DNA of 64,000 nucleotides from Pseudomonas sp. MMS21 TM103 (GTDB lineage: Bacteria > Pseudomonadota > Gammaproteobacteria > Pseudomonadales > Pseudomonadaceae). Below the pieces are notes generated by a model that was given only the letters and a program-made list of their open reading frames with translations, was not told where the DNA came from and did not search any database. The position numbers and the translations under genes are program-made. The stretch's first letter is position 1. Each line of letters starts with the position of its first letter. Shown here one piece after another: positions 7,389 to 17,739 of this stretch. The DNA lies in the NCBI RefSeq assembly GCF_022132145.1, contig NZ_JAJISP010000001.1, forward strand, positions 1,426,001 through 1,490,000, written 5' to 3'.

Positions 7389-10202
7389 ATGAGCCAAGCT
7401 CCTCTCGTCCTGGTCGACGGTTCTTCGTACCTCTACCGCGCCTTCCATGCCCTGCCGCCGCTGACCACCTCCAAGGGCTTGCCCACCGGTGCGGTGAAGG
7501 GTGTGCTGAACATGCTCAAGAGCCTGCGCAAGCAGTACCCAGACAGCCCCTTCGCGGTGGTCTTCGATGCCAAGGGCGGGACCTTCCGCGATGCGCTGTT
7601 CGCCGAGTACAAAGCCAACCGGCCGTCGATGCCCGATGACCTGCGCGTGCAGGTCGAGCCGTTGCACGCCAGCGTCAGGGCGCTGGGCTTCCCGCTGCTC
7701 TGTGTCGATGACGTCGAAGCCGATGACGTGATCGGTACCCTGGCCCGCCAATGCGCCGGCGAAGGCCGCGACGTGGTGATTTCCACCGGCGACAAGGACA
7801 TGGCCCAGCTGGTCTGCCCGCACGTTACGCTGGTCAACACCATGACCGGTAGCATCTATGACATCGATGGCGTGAAAGCGAAATTCGGTGTCGGTCCTGA
7901 GCTGATCATCGACTACCTGGCCCTGATGGGCGACAAGGTCGACAACATCCCGGGAGTGCCGGGGGTCGGCGAGAAAACCGCCCAAGGCCTGCTGGTCGGT
8001 ATCGGTGGCGGTCTCGACGTGATCTACGCCAACCTCGACAAGGTGGCCGGGCTGCCGATTCGCGGGGCCAAGACCCTGGCGGCCAAGCTCACCGAGCACC
8101 GCGACATGGCCTACCTGTCCTACCAGCTGGCGACCATCAAGCTGGATGTGCCGCTGAACCTGGAAGTCGAGGCGCTGCATCCCGGCGCCGCCGATGTGCC
8201 CGCGTTGCTCGAGCTGTACGACGAGCTGGAATTCAAGAGCTGGCGCGATGAGTTGTTGCGCCAGAACAAGGGCCAGGTTGCCAAAAGCGCCAAGGCCGCC
8301 AGCGATGCGCCAGCGACCGATGAGCTGTTTAGCCTGACCGCCAGCGCGGTGCCGCAAGCCGAACCGGCCGTGGTGATCCCGGCCTCGCCTGGCTACCTGA
8401 CGATTCTCGAGCAGGCACAGTTCGATCGCTGGCTGGAGAAGCTCAAGGGCGCCGAGCTGATCGCCTTCGACACTGAAACCACCGGCCTCGATGCACAGAA
8501 GGCGCAGCTTGTGGGCTTGTCGTTTTCGGTCACGGCTGGCGAGGCAGCCTATATTCCGCTGGCCCACTCCTATATGGGCGTGCCGGCGCAGCTCGACCGG
8601 GACCAGGTGCTGGCCGCGCTCAAGCCGATTCTCGAAGACCCGCACAAGGCCAAGGTCGGCCAGCACGCCAAGTACGACATCAATATCCTTGCCAATGCCT
8701 CGACGCCGATCGACGTGCAGGGCGTGGCCTTCGACACCATGCTCGAGTCCTATGTGCTCGACTCCACGGCCACCCGCCATGACATGGACAGCCTGGCGCT
8801 GAAGTACCTCGAGCACAGCACCATCCGTTTCGAGGACATCGCCGGCAAGGGCGCCAAGCAGCTGACCTTCGACCAGATCGCCCTGGAACTGGCCGGGCCT
8901 TACGCGGCGGAAGACGCCGATGTGACCCTGCGCCTGCACCAGTGCCTGTGGGCCAAGCTCGAAGCCGAACCGGGCCTGGCCAAGGTCTTGCGCGAGATCG
9001 AGATGCCGCTGGTGCCGGTGCTGGCGCGCATCGAGCGCCAGGGTGCGCTGGTCGACGCCAAGCTGCTCGGTGAACAGAGCGTCGAGCTGGGCGACAAGCT
9101 GGTGGCGCTGGAGCGTCAGGCCTTCGATATCGCCGGCGAGGAATTCAACCTGTCATCCCCCAAGCAGCTCGGGGTGATTCTCTACGAGAAACTCGGCCTG
9201 CCGGTCATCAGCAAAACCGCCAAGGGCCAGGCATCGACCGCCGAGGCGGTGCTCGCCGAACTGGCCGAACAGGACTACGAACTGCCCAAGGTGCTGATGC
9301 AGTACCGCAGCCTGAGCAAGCTCAAGAGCACCTACACCGACCGCCTGCCGGAGCAGATCAACCCGCGCACCGGGCGTATTCACACCTCTTATCACCAGGC
9401 GGTGGCGGCCACCGGGCGCTTGTCGTCCTCGGACCCGAACCTGCAGAACATTCCGATCCGCAGCGCCGAGGGCCGGCGCATTCGCCAGGCGTTCATCGCG
9501 CCCAAGGGCTACAAGTTGCTGGCGGCGGACTACTCGCAGATCGAGCTGCGCATCATGGCCCACCTGGCCCGGGATGAAGGGCTGCTGGAGGCCTTTCGCC
9601 ATGACCTCGACGTGCACAAGGCCACCGCCGCCGAAGTGTTCGGCGTCAGCCTGGACGAGGTGAGCACGGACCAGCGGCGTAGTGCCAAGGCGATCAACTT
9701 CGGCCTGATCTACGGCATGAGCGCCTTCGGTCTGGCCAAGCAGATCGGCGTCGACCGCAAGCAGGCGCAAGCCTATATCGACGTCTACTTTGCCCGTTAC
9801 CCCGGCGTGCTCGCCTACATGGAGCGCACCCGCGCGCAGGCCGCCGAGCAGGGCTATGTCGAGACCCTGTTCGGCCGTCGCCTGTACCTGCCGGAGATCC
9901 GTTCGGGTAACCCGGGCCTGCGCAAGGGCGCCGAACGCACCGCGATCAACGCGCCGATGCAGGGCACCGCCGCGGATATCATCAAGCGCGCCATGATCGC
10001 GGTGGACAACTGGCTGAGCGAGTCAGGCTTGGATGCCAAGGTGATCCTGCAGGTGCACGACGAACTGGTGCTGGAGGTGCGCGAAGACCTGGTCGAGCAG
10101 GTGCGCGAGCAGATCAAGCAACTGATGAGCGGCGCGGCCGAACTGGCTGTGCCCTTGTTGGTGGACGTGGGCGTGGGCAATAACTGGGACGAAGCACACT
10201 GA
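7389..10202 (+). CDS. polA: DNA polymerase I
   Basis: The 937-residue polymerase fills gaps in repair and removes RNA primers. Three domains are visible: a 5'-3' exonuclease ([35 protein letters not shown]) in the first 290 residues, a proofreading 3'-5' exonuclease with the Asp/Glu site [11 protein letters not shown] at about residue 360, and the family A polymerase with motif A (DYSQIELRI, about 714), the O-helix [14 protein letters not shown] (about 763) and motif C ([10 protein letters not shown], about 889). The start is the ATG of [11 protein letters not shown]; an in-frame TTG 12 bases earlier is less likely. An ErsA-type sRNA lies downstream. Confidence 0.96.
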   Translation: MSQAPLVLVDGSSYLYRAFHALPPLTTSKGLPTGAVKGVLNMLKSLRKQYPDSPFAVVFDAKGGTFRDALFAEYKANRPSMPDDLRVQVEPLHASVRALGFPLLCVDDVEADDVIGTLARQCAGEGRDVVISTGDKDMAQLVCPHVTLVNTMTGSIYDIDGVKAKFGVGPELIIDYLALMGDKVDNIPGVPGVGEKTAQGLLVGIGGGLDVIYANLDKVAGLPIRGAKTLAAKLTEHRDMAYLSYQLATIKLDVPLNLEVEALHPGAADVPALLELYDELEFKSWRDELLRQNKGQVAKSAKAASDAPATDELFSLTASAVPQAEPAVVIPASPGYLTILEQAQFDRWLEKLKGAELIAFDTETTGLDAQKAQLVGLSFSVTAGEAAYIPLAHSYMGVPAQLDRDQVLAALKPILEDPHKAKVGQHAKYDINILANASTPIDVQGVAFDTMLESYVLDSTATRHDMDSLALKYLEHSTIRFEDIAGKGAKQLTFDQIALELAGPYAAEDADVTLRLHQCLWAKLEAEPGLAKVLREIEMPLVPVLARIERQGALVDAKLLGEQSVELGDKLVALERQAFDIAGEEFNLSSPKQLGVILYEKLGLPVISKTAKGQASTAEAVLAELAEQDYELPKVLMQYRSLSKLKSTYTDRLPEQINPRTGRIHTSYHQAVAATGRLSSSDPNLQNIPIRSAEGRRIRQAFIAPKGYKLLAADYSQIELRIMAHLARDEGLLEAFRHDLDVHKATAAEVFGVSLDEVSTDQRRSAKAINFGLIYGMSAFGLAKQIGVDRKQAQAYIDVYFARYPGVLAYMERTRAQAAEQGYVETLFGRRLYLPEIRSGNPGLRKGAERTAINAPMQGTAADIIKRAMIAVDNWLSESGLDAKVILQVHDELVLEVREDLVEQVREQIKQLMSGAAELAVPLLVDVGVGNNWDEAH

Positions 10203-10327
10203 TAAGGCGGCTGGCCGGGTGACTCCGGCAGCGGGCGGTAGGGGCCGCTGTCGGGGATTGTTAACTTTTAAAACCGATAGGCATTAAACCTAAGGGTTTT
10301 ATGGTCAATAGATTCTAAGAAGTGGCT

Positions 10328-10355
10328 GAACTTTGCGTTTGCCCCGGTAGTCAGA
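10328..10355 (+). promoter_or_regulatory. AlgU (sigma-22/RpoE-type) promoter of the ersA-like sRNA
   Basis: GAACTT at 10328-10333, a 17-base spacer and TCAGA at 10351-10355 match the AlgU consensus (GAACTT, 16-17 bases, TCTGA) with one mismatch. The element sits just before the inferred 5' end of the sRNA. In P. aeruginosa ersA is known to be transcribed by AlgU under envelope stress, which fits. Confidence 0.75.
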
Positions 10356-10360
10356 AGTTT

Positions 10361-10492
10361 TGAATGGCCCAGAAAGCCTTTCAATGCTCCTTGTTGTGTT
10401 AAGTGTTGGCAGATATCTGAACCCCGCCCTAGCGGTTCAGACCTTTAAGCCCCGAGCTTCTCTCTCCCCATCTGAGGCTCGGGGATTTTTTT
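10361..10492 (+). ncRNA. ersA: ErsA-like small RNA (Spot 42-type position)
   Basis: Between polA and engB an AlgU-type promoter and a strong terminator delimit a transcript of about 132 nucleotides, the length I recall for P. aeruginosa ErsA at the same locus. A second hairpin pairs TCTGAACC (10416-10423) with GGTTCAGA (10434-10441). The terminator loop carries the C-rich string CTCTCTCCCC, the kind of Hfq-assisted seed with which ErsA represses algC and other targets at their ribosome sites. In P. aeruginosa ErsA links envelope stress to exopolysaccharide synthesis and OprD levels. The 5' end is inferred from promoter spacing. Confidence 0.8.
10450..10492 (+). terminator. Rho-independent terminator of the ersA-like sRNA
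   Basis: CCCCGAGC (10450-10457) pairs perfectly with GCTCGGGG (10477-10484) and is followed by A and seven T. The 19-base loop is longer than in most terminators and contains the C-rich putative seed, so the same structure may serve both termination and target pairing. Confidence 0.9.
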
Positions 10493-10519
10493 GTCCGCAG
10501 AAAAGTACTCGGCCGCCTC

Positions 10520-11170
10520 TCAGTCTTCGGTTTCCGCCTCGCTGAGCGCGAACTCACCCAGTTGCAGCCATTCGGCCAGCACCGCCTGGGCTTCTTCGAT
10601 GCCCTGACGCTTGGGTGCGGAAAACAACTGAATGCTCACCCGGTCGCCCCAGCGCTGGCGGATGTCCTGCTGCACCTTGAGCAGTGTGGTCTTGGCCGCG
10701 CCGAAAGCCAGTTTGTCGGCCTTGGTCAGCAGAATGTGCATCGGCATCTCGCTGGCTGCCGACCAATCCAGCATCAAGATGTCGAACTCGGTCAGCGGCT
10801 TGCGGATATCCATCATCAACATCAGCCCGCGCAGGCACTCACGGCTGCCCAGATAGGCTTCCAGGTGCTTTTGCCAGTGCAGCTTCAGCGGGATCGGGAC
10901 CTTGGCGTAGCCATAACCGGGCAGGTCGACCAGGCGTCGCTCATCGTCCAGGCGGAAGAAGTTCAGCAGCTGGGTACGCCCCGGGGTTTTCGAGGTGCGT
11001 GCCAGGCTGGCGTGGGTCAGGGTGTTCAGCGCGCTGGATTTGCCGGCGTTGGAACGGCCGGCAAAGGCCACTTCGTAGCCCAGGTCATCCGGACATTGGT
11101 CGACCTTGGCGGCGCTGATCTGGAAGGTGGCTTGTTGGCACAGGCCGATAATGGGGTTCTTAGCTTGCAT
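10520..11170 (-). CDS. engB: ribosome biogenesis GTPase EngB (YihA/YsxC)
   Basis: This 216-residue TRAFAC-class GTPase is needed for assembly of the large ribosomal subunit. G1 is GRSNAGKSS (P-loop), G3 is DLPGYG, and G4 is [14 protein letters not shown] supplies the switch I threonine of the family. The start chosen is the ATG at 11170 giving [16 protein letters not shown], which matches family length; the frame stays open further upstream but without family-like sequence. It diverges from the cytochrome c5 gene. Confidence 0.94.
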   Translation of the reverse strand: MQAKNPIIGLCQQATFQISAAKVDQCPDDLGYEVAFAGRSNAGKSSALNTLTHASLARTSKTPGRTQLLNFFRLDDERRLVDLPGYGYAKVPIPLKLHWQKHLEAYLGSRECLRGLMLMMDIRKPLTEFDILMLDWSAASEMPMHILLTKADKLAFGAAKTTLLKVQQDIRQRWGDRVSIQLFSAPKRQGIEEAQAVLAEWLQLGEFALSEAETED

Positions 11171-11275
11171 CAGGGTATCCGGTGAGGGCGGGCATAATGG
11201 AAATTTCAGGCGCGCAGCCCTTGCGACATTTGCGCACATCCTGCCGGGCGCTACGCGGCGCGGCAAGCGGTGTCG

Positions 11276-11304
11276 TTTCCGTTTCAGTGGTGCCAGTATA
11301 TAAT
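11276..11304 (+). promoter_or_regulatory. probable sigma-70 promoter of the cytochrome c genes
   Basis: A perfect TATAAT lies at 11299-11304 in the 248-base gap between the divergent engB and cytochrome genes. Seventeen bases before it is TTTCCG, a poor -35 match. The transcript would start near 11311, about 110 bases before the cytochrome c5 start codon. Confidence 0.45.
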
Positions 11305-11418
11305 GCCGCAGATTTTGTGTGCGCTTTGTCCCGTGCGCTGGATGATTATTGCGGGGACGAATTAGACCTTGGTGTCCATAGAGGGCGGTGCGTTGCCTTC
11401 CCTGATGAGGCTGATCTG

Positions 11419-11709
11419 ATGAATAAAATGCTGCTTGCCGCTGCTGTGTTGGTGTTCTCCTACAACAGCCAGGCTGCCCAGGATCCACAAACGGTGTTCA
11501 ATCGCGCTTGCGGGGCATGCCACAATGGGCAACTGCCAATGGCACCGAAAAAAGGCGACAAAGCTGCCTGGGAGCCACGTTTGGCTAAAGGCATGGATAC
11601 GCTGGTCACCAGCGTCACCAATGGTTTTAATGCAATGCCGCCGCGTGGTCTGTGCATGGACTGCACCGCCGAGGATTACCAAGCCGTCATACAGTGGATG
11701 ACCGAGTAA
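11419..11709 (+). CDS. cytochrome c5 family protein, periplasmic
   Basis: The 96-residue precursor has a signal peptide ([20 protein letters not shown]) and one haem-binding motif CGACH at residues 31-35. The axial methionine is expected in NAMPPRG (about residue 75), and CMDC near the C-terminus resembles the disulfide pair of c5 cytochromes. It probably shuttles electrons to terminal oxidases in the periplasm. It is followed after 46 bases by the dihaem cytochrome c4 gene, the same pairing as in P. aeruginosa. Confidence 0.88.
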   Translation: MNKMLLAAAVLVFSYNSQAAQDPQTVFNRACGACHNGQLPMAPKKGDKAAWEPRLAKGMDTLVTSVTNGFNAMPPRGLCMDCTAEDYQAVIQWMTE

Positions 11710-11755
11710 ATCCGGCCCATAACTCTTTCTCTCTTAGCCGTAGTTGGATTAGCTG

Positions 11756-12361
11756 ATGAACAAAATACTCGTGAGTCTGCTGTTGACCCTAAGCATCACC
11801 GGTTTGGCCCAGGCCGCCGGTGATGCTGCCGCAGGTCAGGGCAAAGTTGTCGTATGTGGCGCTTGCCACGGTGCCGATGGCAACAGTGCTGCACCGAACT
11901 TCCCGAAGTTGGCTGGTCAAGGCGAGCGCTACCTGCTCAAGCAGCTTAACGACATCAAGGCCGGCAATCGCCAGGTCGTGGAAATGACCGGCCTGCTGAA
12001 TAATCTCAGCGATCAGGATCTGGCCGATATCGCCGCCTACTATGCCAGCCAGACGATGAGCGTTGGCGCTGCCGACCCGAAACTGGTCGCCCGCGGCGGA
12101 GAACTGTTCCGTGGTGGCAAGTTGAACGAAGGCATGCCAGCCTGCACCGGTTGCCACTCGCCCAACGGCGCCGGCCTCGATGCGGCAGGCTTTCCGCAAA
12201 TCGGTGGCCAGCATGCGGCCTATGTGGCCAAGCAGTTGACCGATTTCCGTGAAGGCAATCGGACCAACGACGGTGACGGCAAGATCATGCGCAGCATCGC
12301 CGCCAAACTGAGCAACAAGGATATCGAAGCGGTATCCAGCTTCATCCAGGGCCTACACTGA
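11756..12361 (+). CDS. dihaem cytochrome c4
   Basis: The 201-residue precursor has a signal peptide ending LAQAA and two class I cytochrome domains, each with a haem motif: VCGACHGADGN (residues 33-43) and ACTGCHSPNGAG (about 128-139). The spacing and the repeated MTG/IMRSIAAKLSNKDIEAVSSF halves are those of cytochrome c4, a membrane-associated electron donor to cbb3-type oxidases. It ends just before a strong terminator, closing the two-gene cytochrome unit. Confidence 0.92.
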   Translation: MNKILVSLLLTLSITGLAQAAGDAAAGQGKVVVCGACHGADGNSAAPNFPKLAGQGERYLLKQLNDIKAGNRQVVEMTGLLNNLSDQDLADIAAYYASQTMSVGAADPKLVARGGELFRGGKLNEGMPACTGCHSPNGAGLDAAGFPQIGGQHAAYVAKQLTDFREGNRTNDGDGKIMRSIAAKLSNKDIEAVSSFIQGLH

Positions 12362-12444
12362 GGCACTTGGCGGTTGTGAAAAAAACCTCTCGATACGTTC
12401 ACAGCCGCTGAGCCTGGCCGCGGGGGACGTAAGAACCTGCAATG

Positions 12445-12471
12445 AAAAGGGTGGCCTCGGCCACCCTTTTT
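12445..12471 (+). terminator. Rho-independent terminator after cytochrome c4
   Basis: GGGTGGC (12449-12455) and GCCACCC (12460-12466) pair around a CTCG tetraloop, with AAAA before and TTTTT after, so it may work on both strands. It separates the cytochrome unit from dsbA. Confidence 0.85.
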
Positions 12472-12574
12472 CGTTTGTCAGCCCGCTACAATGGTGGGAA
12501 CCTGCCCTGCGGCACAGGGTCTGAATACCGACTCGCCGTTGCGCGACGCCTAACATCCAAGCAAGGAGTACCTC

Positions 12575-13201
12575 ATGCGTAAACTGATCCTCGGCGCTGC
12601 CCTGGCCATCAGCAGCCTGTTCGCGCTGACTGTTCAGGCAGAACCCGAAGCCGGCAAGAACTATGTCGAACTCGCCAGCGCTGTGCCGATATCCAAACCC
12701 GGCCAGATTGAGGTGGTTGAATTGTTCTGGTACGGCTGTGGCCATTGCTATCAGTTCGAGTCGTCGATCAACCCGTGGATCGAGCAGTTGCCGGACGACG
12801 TCAATTTCGTCCGCATTCCGGCCTTGTTCGGTGGCCTGTGGAATGTGCATGGCCAAGGCTTCATCACCCTGGAGGCGATGAAGGTAGAGTCCAAGGTGCA
12901 TACGGCCATATTTGACGCTATTCACAAGCAAGGCAAGAAGCTGGCAACGGCAGAAGAAATGGCCGAGTACCTCGCTACCCAGGGTATCGACAAGGACACC
13001 TTTCTCAAGACTTACAATTCCTTCGGCGTGAAGAGCCAGATGGAAAAGGCCAAGAAACTGGCCATGGCTTACCAGATCAGCGGTGTGCCGGTGATGGTCG
13101 TCAACGGCAAGTACCGTTTCGACATCGGCATGGCCGGCGGTGCCAAGCAGGCTCTGCAGGTGGCCGATTACCTGATCGACAAAGAGCGCGCCGCGCAGTA
13201 G
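12575..13201 (+). CDS. dsbA: thiol:disulfide interchange protein DsbA
   Basis: The 208-residue periplasmic oxidase introduces disulfide bonds into exported proteins. A signal peptide (ending LTVQA) precedes VVELFWYGCGHCYQFE, with the CGHC active site at about residue 54; Pseudomonas enzymes share this rather than the E. coli CPHC. The cis-proline loop is ISGVPVMVVNGKYRF (about residue 170). It has its own GGAG ribosome site (AAGGAGT) and lies after a terminator, so it likely has its own promoter. Confidence 0.95.
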   Translation: MRKLILGAALAISSLFALTVQAEPEAGKNYVELASAVPISKPGQIEVVELFWYGCGHCYQFESSINPWIEQLPDDVNFVRIPALFGGLWNVHGQGFITLEAMKVESKVHTAIFDAIHKQGKKLATAEEMAEYLATQGIDKDTFLKTYNSFGVKSQMEKAKKLAMAYQISGVPVMVVNGKYRFDIGMAGGAKQALQVADYLIDKERAAQ

Positions 13202-13223
13202 GCGGCCGCCACGAGCGTCGCGC

Positions 13224-14105
13224 ATGTTGCGTCGATGGACCAACAGCCGCCAGGTTGGCCTGTGTGATCCACAGGTCAACTCGCAGTGCACTGCTGCCGT
13301 CGATTGGCCCCGCGGCGGGCTCCTGCGTCTGCTCAGCTTCAATATCCAGGTCGGCATCACCACCCAGCGTTACCACCACTACCTGACGCGCAGCTGGCAG
13401 CACTTGCTGCCCCATATCGGCCGTGCCGGCAATCTGCAGCGCATTGGCAATCTGCTCGAAGATTACGACCTGGTTGCCCTGCAGGAAGTCGATGGCGGCA
13501 GCCTGCGTTCCGGCTACGTCAACCAGGTCGAACACCTGGCCCACCTCGGTGCCTTTCCTTACTGGTACCAGCAGCTCAATCGCAATCTTGGCCGCCTGGC
13601 CCAGCACAGTAACGGCGTGCTCAGCCGGTTGCGCCCCAGCCTGTTGGAGGATCACCCGCTACCTGGCCCGCCGGGCCGCGGTGCGATGCTGTTGCGCATC
13701 GGCGAAGGCGAGGATGCGATTGTCGTGGTGATGATGCACCTGTCGCTGGGGGCGCGTACTCGCACCCGGCAGTTGGCCTATATTCGCGAACTCATCGGTG
13801 GCTACCGGCACCAGATACTGATGGGCGACATGAATACCCACGCCAGTGACTTGCTGCTGAAATCGCCCTTGCGCGACCTCGGCCTGGTGGCGCCACAGAT
13901 CGAAGCGACGTTTCCCAGTTGGCGGCCGCAGCGCTGCCTCGACCATATCCTGCTCAGCCCTGGCCTGGCGCTGGAACGCTACGAGGTGCTGGCTCTGCCG
14001 ATTTCCGATCATCTGCCAGTGGCCGTGGAAATTCGCCTGCCGCAAGCATTGGGTCGCTCGTCGCTGCCTGTACTTGACCTGTCTGCCGCCGAAAACGCGC
14101 CATGA
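13224..14105 (+). CDS. endonuclease/exonuclease/phosphatase (EEP) family protein
   Basis: The 293-residue product has the EEP fold signatures: [11 protein letters not shown] near the N-terminus (metal-binding Asn), [16 protein letters not shown] (catalytic Glu), [10 protein letters not shown] (Asp/Asn pair at about residue 205) and [11 protein letters not shown] (catalytic Asp-His) at the end. The family cleaves phosphodiesters in nucleic acids, lipids or inositol phosphates; the substrate here is unknown. Its stop overlaps the start of the next gene by four bases (ATGA), so the two are translationally coupled, as I recall for PA5488/PA5487. Confidence 0.85.
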   Translation: MLRRWTNSRQVGLCDPQVNSQCTAAVDWPRGGLLRLLSFNIQVGITTQRYHHYLTRSWQHLLPHIGRAGNLQRIGNLLEDYDLVALQEVDGGSLRSGYVNQVEHLAHLGAFPYWYQQLNRNLGRLAQHSNGVLSRLRPSLLEDHPLPGPPGRGAMLLRIGEGEDAIVVVMMHLSLGARTRTRQLAYIRELIGGYRHQILMGDMNTHASDLLLKSPLRDLGLVAPQIEATFPSWRPQRCLDHILLSPGLALERYEVLALPISDHLPVAVEIRLPQALGRSSLPVLDLSAAENAP

Positions 14106-15997
14106 GCAACGACGTCCAGCGCTGGAAAGACAAATACCTGGCCAGCCTCGAGCAGCAGGAGGTCCTCGAACGGCGTTGGGATGCCCGCGTCGACCTGCTG
14201 CGGCGTGGTCTGGTGCGCAGCAGCCTGGCGGCTGAGGGTGCCGATAAAGGGGTCGATCAGTGCATGCAGGACCTGCGCGAGATCCTTCGTCGTGATGACA
14301 TGGACGCGGGCCTTGCTGCCTTGATCCCGCGGCTGGAAAAAGCCGTTCTGGATTCCGAGCAACGCCGCCAGCAACGAGTCGGTCAGGTTTCCAGCGCTCT
14401 GGTTGCGTTGGTTGGCCAGCTGCTTGAGCTGGAGCTGCCCCGCGACGTGCGTCGGCCGCTGAAAGACTATGCCAAGCAGCTCGATAGCCGTGCCGAGCAG
14501 GTCCGTGAGTTGCCGCTGCTGCTGGCCGAGTTGAGTACCCTGCAGCAACAGGCACTGGCAGTGCTGGGGCACGAGCAGATCGAGCGACCGGGCTTGCTCA
14601 AACGGCTGTTCGCTGGCCGCGCCCCGGCCATTAGCGACATGCCCGCTGCGCTCGAGCCTGTGCCGCCGCCGATAGTGCCACTGGCCGTCGCCTCCCTGCC
14701 GGCGCAGGCGCTTGCCCACCTCGCAGTCGTGGAAGCGACGGCTGTTGCGGCTAGTCAGGCCCTCTCGGCCGATGTTCCTGCTCCCGCTCCCGCTCCCGCT
14801 CCCGCTCCCGCTCCGGTAGCCAGCGTGCTCGACAGCTTGCCACTGCCCGCTGGCTTGTTACCGCCGGCGGCGAAGCCTGGCACCCTCGAAGAGCCGGTTG
14901 AGAGCGCCGAGACGGACCCCGAGTACGCCTTGCCGCCGCCACCAGAGCCTGGTTATAGCGCCATCGCCAATCATGTCGAGAAAACCCTGCTCGGTCTGTT
15001 GGACGACTTGGTATTGCCGGAGCGCCACCAGGATCAGGCCGACTTGTTGCGCGAGCGCATTCTGGCCGGTTTGAACCTGTATGAGCTGGTGCCGGTGCTG
15101 GACGATCTGGCCGTGCTGATGCTGGCCATTTCCGATGTCGGGCAGCGCGAGTTCGAGGGTTACCTCAAACAGCTCAATGAGCGCCTGGCGACCTTTCAGG
15201 GCGGTTTGCAAGATGCCCACGATGGCTACGCAGATTCGGTCAGTGCCGCGCGTCAGCTCGACAGCGAGCTGCGCCAGCAGGTCGATGGACTGCACAACAG
15301 TGTGCAACAGGCAACGGATTTGCCGAGCCTCAAGGAATTGCTGGAAAACCGCCTGGACGGTTTGCTGGGCACCATGGAGCAATACCAACGCCAGCGTGAC
15401 GAGCGTGAACAGCTGGTGGCCGGGCGCTTGCAAACCCTGGTCGAACGGGTGGCGAACATGGAGCAGGAGGCCAAGGGCTTTCGTCAGCACCTCGAAGAGC
15501 AGCGGCAGAAAGCCTTGCTCGACCCGCTGACCGGACTACCCAATCGCGCGGCCTGGAACGAGCGCCTGGATCTGGAGTTGGCGCGCTGGCAGCGCTACGG
15601 TGGCGAACTGCTGATGGCGGTGGTCGATATCGACCACTTCAAGCGGATCAACGACGAGTACGGCCACCTGGCTGGCGACAAGGTGCTGAAAATCATCGCC
15701 GGCGAACTGCACAAACGCCTGCGCAAGACCGACTTCATCGCCCGCTTCGGCGGTGAGGAGTTCGCGCTGCTGATTCCGGCGACCCCCTTGGCCGGTGGCT
15801 TGCAACTATTGGAAACCCTGCGTGCCGGCATCGAAGCCTGCCCGTTCCACTTCAGGGGCGAGCGGGTGACCATCACCCTGTCGGCCGGGATTAGTGCATT
15901 CGCCAGCGCAGAGCGCAGCGATCAGGTATTCGAGCGCGCCGACCAGGCGCTATACCAGGCCAAGCGCGGCGGCCGCAATCGTGTCGTGGCCGGCTGA
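14102..15997 (+). CDS. dgcH: diguanylate cyclase with long N-terminal region (DgcH type)
   Basis: The 631-residue protein makes cyclic-di-GMP. Its C-terminal GGDEF domain (about residues 460-630) is intact: [34 protein letters not shown] and [13 protein letters not shown] with an active GGEEF. The N-terminal 450 residues are mostly coiled-coil-like alpha-helix ([30 protein letters not shown]) interrupted by a Pro-Ala spacer. No membrane segment is seen, so it is probably cytosolic. P. aeruginosa DgcH, at the same place, sets a high basal cyclic-di-GMP level. The family match is sure; equivalence to DgcH rests on synteny. Confidence 0.9.
   Translation: MSNDVQRWKDKYLASLEQQEVLERRWDARVDLLRRGLVRSSLAAEGADKGVDQCMQDLREILRRDDMDAGLAALIPRLEKAVLDSEQRRQQRVGQVSSALVALVGQLLELELPRDVRRPLKDYAKQLDSRAEQVRELPLLLAELSTLQQQALAVLGHEQIERPGLLKRLFAGRAPAISDMPAALEPVPPPIVPLAVASLPAQALAHLAVVEATAVAASQALSADVPAPAPAPAPAPAPVASVLDSLPLPAGLLPPAAKPGTLEEPVESAETDPEYALPPPPEPGYSAIANHVEKTLLGLLDDLVLPERHQDQADLLRERILAGLNLYELVPVLDDLAVLMLAISDVGQREFEGYLKQLNERLATFQGGLQDAHDGYADSVSAARQLDSELRQQVDGLHNSVQQATDLPSLKELLENRLDGLLGTMEQYQRQRDEREQLVAGRLQTLVERVANMEQEAKGFRQHLEEQRQKALLDPLTGLPNRAAWNERLDLELARWQRYGGELLMAVVDIDHFKRINDEYGHLAGDKVLKIIAGELHKRLRKTDFIARFGGEEFALLIPATPLAGGLQLLETLRAGIEACPFHFRGERVTITLSAGISAFASAERSDQVFERADQALYQAKRGGRNRVVAG
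14780..14815 (+). repeat. tandem hexamer repeat coding for a Pro-Ala linker
   Basis: The unit CTCCCG (coding Ala-Pro) is repeated about six times, giving [12 protein letters not shown] in the diguanylate cyclase. A repeat of whole codons can change length without breaking the frame, so the linker length may vary between strains. Confidence 0.85.
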
Positions 15998-16186
15998 GCA
16001 CGGCCTCTGCGTGCGGAAGCTGGCGCTTCAACCTTGAAACCCGCCAAGCGATACCCTGGGTTGCGCCACAACGGCTCTTGCTGAGCCGACTGCAATCGGC
16101 AGTGGGTCCTGACTCCCCTACGCAAGACCGTTCAACCGCTGATGGCTCGGTGTCGCGACACCCGTCGCAGGAGTGGCCCAATGACC

Positions 16187-17605
16187 TCAGGCCGCCCTCG
16201 GCAGGTAGGGTCGCCAGGTCTCGGGAATCTGTTCCAGGCGCGGGTAGTTGAGCGCGTCCAGTTGCCGTTGCGAGAGCAGAAACGGCGTATGGCGTAAATG
16301 CGGCGGCACATGGCGCAATTCCGGCAGCCAAAGGCTGACATAGCGGGCGTCCGGATCGAAGTGCCGGGCCTGGCGCAGGGCGTTGAATGCCCGTTGCTGC
16401 TGCGGGTCGCAGCCGACGCCGGCCAGGTAGACCCAATTGCCCCAGTTGCTCGCCGGGTCGTAGTCGATCAGGTGTTCCTCGAACCAGGCGGCGCCATATC
16501 GCCAATCCTGTTGCAAGTCGTTGATCAGGTAACTGGCGACAACTTGCCGGCCACAGTTGGACATGAAGCCGGTGGCGGCCAGTTCGCGCATGTTGGCGTC
16601 CACCAGCGGCATGCCGGTACGGCCTTGGCACCAGCGCTCGAAGCCTCGGTCGAGCCGTTGCGGGGCATGCTCCGTGGCTTTCACACCGCCCGCCTTGAAC
16701 AGGGCGCTGCCGTGACGAACCAGGGTCCAGCGAAAGAAATCGCGCCAGAGCAGTTGCAGCCACAAGCAATAGGTTGAATCGTTGCGGCCGAATTGCGCCT
16801 CATGGCGGCGCAATTCGGCCACCACCCGGCGCGCCGAGAGGCTGCCGTTGGCCAGCCAGGGCGAGAATTTCGACGAATACTCACTGCCGATCAGACCGTT
16901 GCGTGTGTCCTTGTAGTGGCGCACCCCCTGGCTGATCCACAGGTAGTCGCGCAGGCGTGCCTGGGCCGCAGTTTCGCCGCCTGAGAAGGGAAAGGCGCCG
17001 GCGGCCACGCTGAGCGGCTCACCCAGGCCCAGTCGCGACAGGCTTGGCAGCTCTTGCAGCAGCGCCTGCGCCCCGTCCGGTAAGGGTGGCAGCACCTGTG
17101 GTGCGGAGCGGGGCTGGAACACGTGCAGGCGTTCCTCGACCAGGTTCTTGAACGGGGTAAATACCTGCGGCAGTAGTTCGGCTGGGCAGCGCAGTTCCTC
17201 GGCGTGCAGCAGGTTATCGCCGGGTACCTGCTGGAGGGCGATGCCGGCAAGCGCACCTTGCACACGGGCGAGTTGCCTGCGTTCGTCCGGGGCGATTTCT
17301 TCCAGGGTCAGCACCCGGTCCAGGCCGAGCTGGCCGACCAGCCGGGGGATCACCTGCTCTGGCGTCCCCGGCAGAACCAGCAAGTGCGAGCCGCGCTGGC
17401 GCAGCGCCACATCCAGCGCCATCAGGCTCTCCAGGAGAAAGCGTGCACGGTGCACGCCCAGCCGGCGGGTGCCCAGGGCGCAGGTCTGCAGCTGCGTCGG
17501 ATCGAAAACGAACACCGGCAGCAGGTACTCGGCACCCTGCGTGGCCTGCAAGGCCGGGTGATCGTCGAGGCGCAGATCCTGTTTGAACCACAGCAGTGCG
17601 CGCAT
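16187..17605 (-). CDS. DASH-type cryptochrome / photolyase-family flavoprotein
   Basis: The 472-residue protein has the N-terminal photolyase Rossmann domain (ALLWFKQDLRLDDHPAL) and a C-terminal FAD domain. Within the latter, GGETAAQARLRDYLW, YKDTRNGLIGSEYSSKFSPWLANGSLS and MSNCGRQVVASYL followed by LQQDWRYGAAWFE are the marks of the CRY-DASH branch, which repairs pyrimidine dimers in single-stranded or looped DNA with blue light. One residue of the usual SNRGRQ motif is changed to Cys. It stands alone, opposite to the flanking genes. Ordinary class I photolyase is less likely because of these DASH signatures. Confidence 0.85.
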   Translation of the reverse strand: MRALLWFKQDLRLDDHPALQATQGAEYLLPVFVFDPTQLQTCALGTRRLGVHRARFLLESLMALDVALRQRGSHLLVLPGTPEQVIPRLVGQLGLDRVLTLEEIAPDERRQLARVQGALAGIALQQVPGDNLLHAEELRCPAELLPQVFTPFKNLVEERLHVFQPRSAPQVLPPLPDGAQALLQELPSLSRLGLGEPLSVAAGAFPFSGGETAAQARLRDYLWISQGVRHYKDTRNGLIGSEYSSKFSPWLANGSLSARRVVAELRRHEAQFGRNDSTYCLWLQLLWRDFFRWTLVRHGSALFKAGGVKATEHAPQRLDRGFERWCQGRTGMPLVDANMRELAATGFMSNCGRQVVASYLINDLQQDWRYGAAWFEEHLIDYDPASNWGNWVYLAGVGCDPQQQRAFNALRQARHFDPDARYVSLWLPELRHVPPHLRHTPFLLSQRQLDALNYPRLEQIPETWRPYLPRAA

Positions 17606-17739
17606 GATAGGTTCCTCGAGCGTCGGCCCGACAGCGTCGCGAAAGTGGCTTGCCGCCGATTCGCCTGACGAAGGCGTTTTGCCGACAGACGCACGCCTAC
17701 TAGAACATTAGACTGTCGTGACCTGTCGAGGAGTGCTGC

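Noticed and set aside
7353..8939. 528-codon minus-strand frame opposite polA
   Set aside because: Antisense shadow of conserved polA codons with no ribosome site or family sequence.
14760..14830. CRISPR-like repetition
   Set aside because: The repeats are contiguous hexamers inside a coding frame, without spacers.
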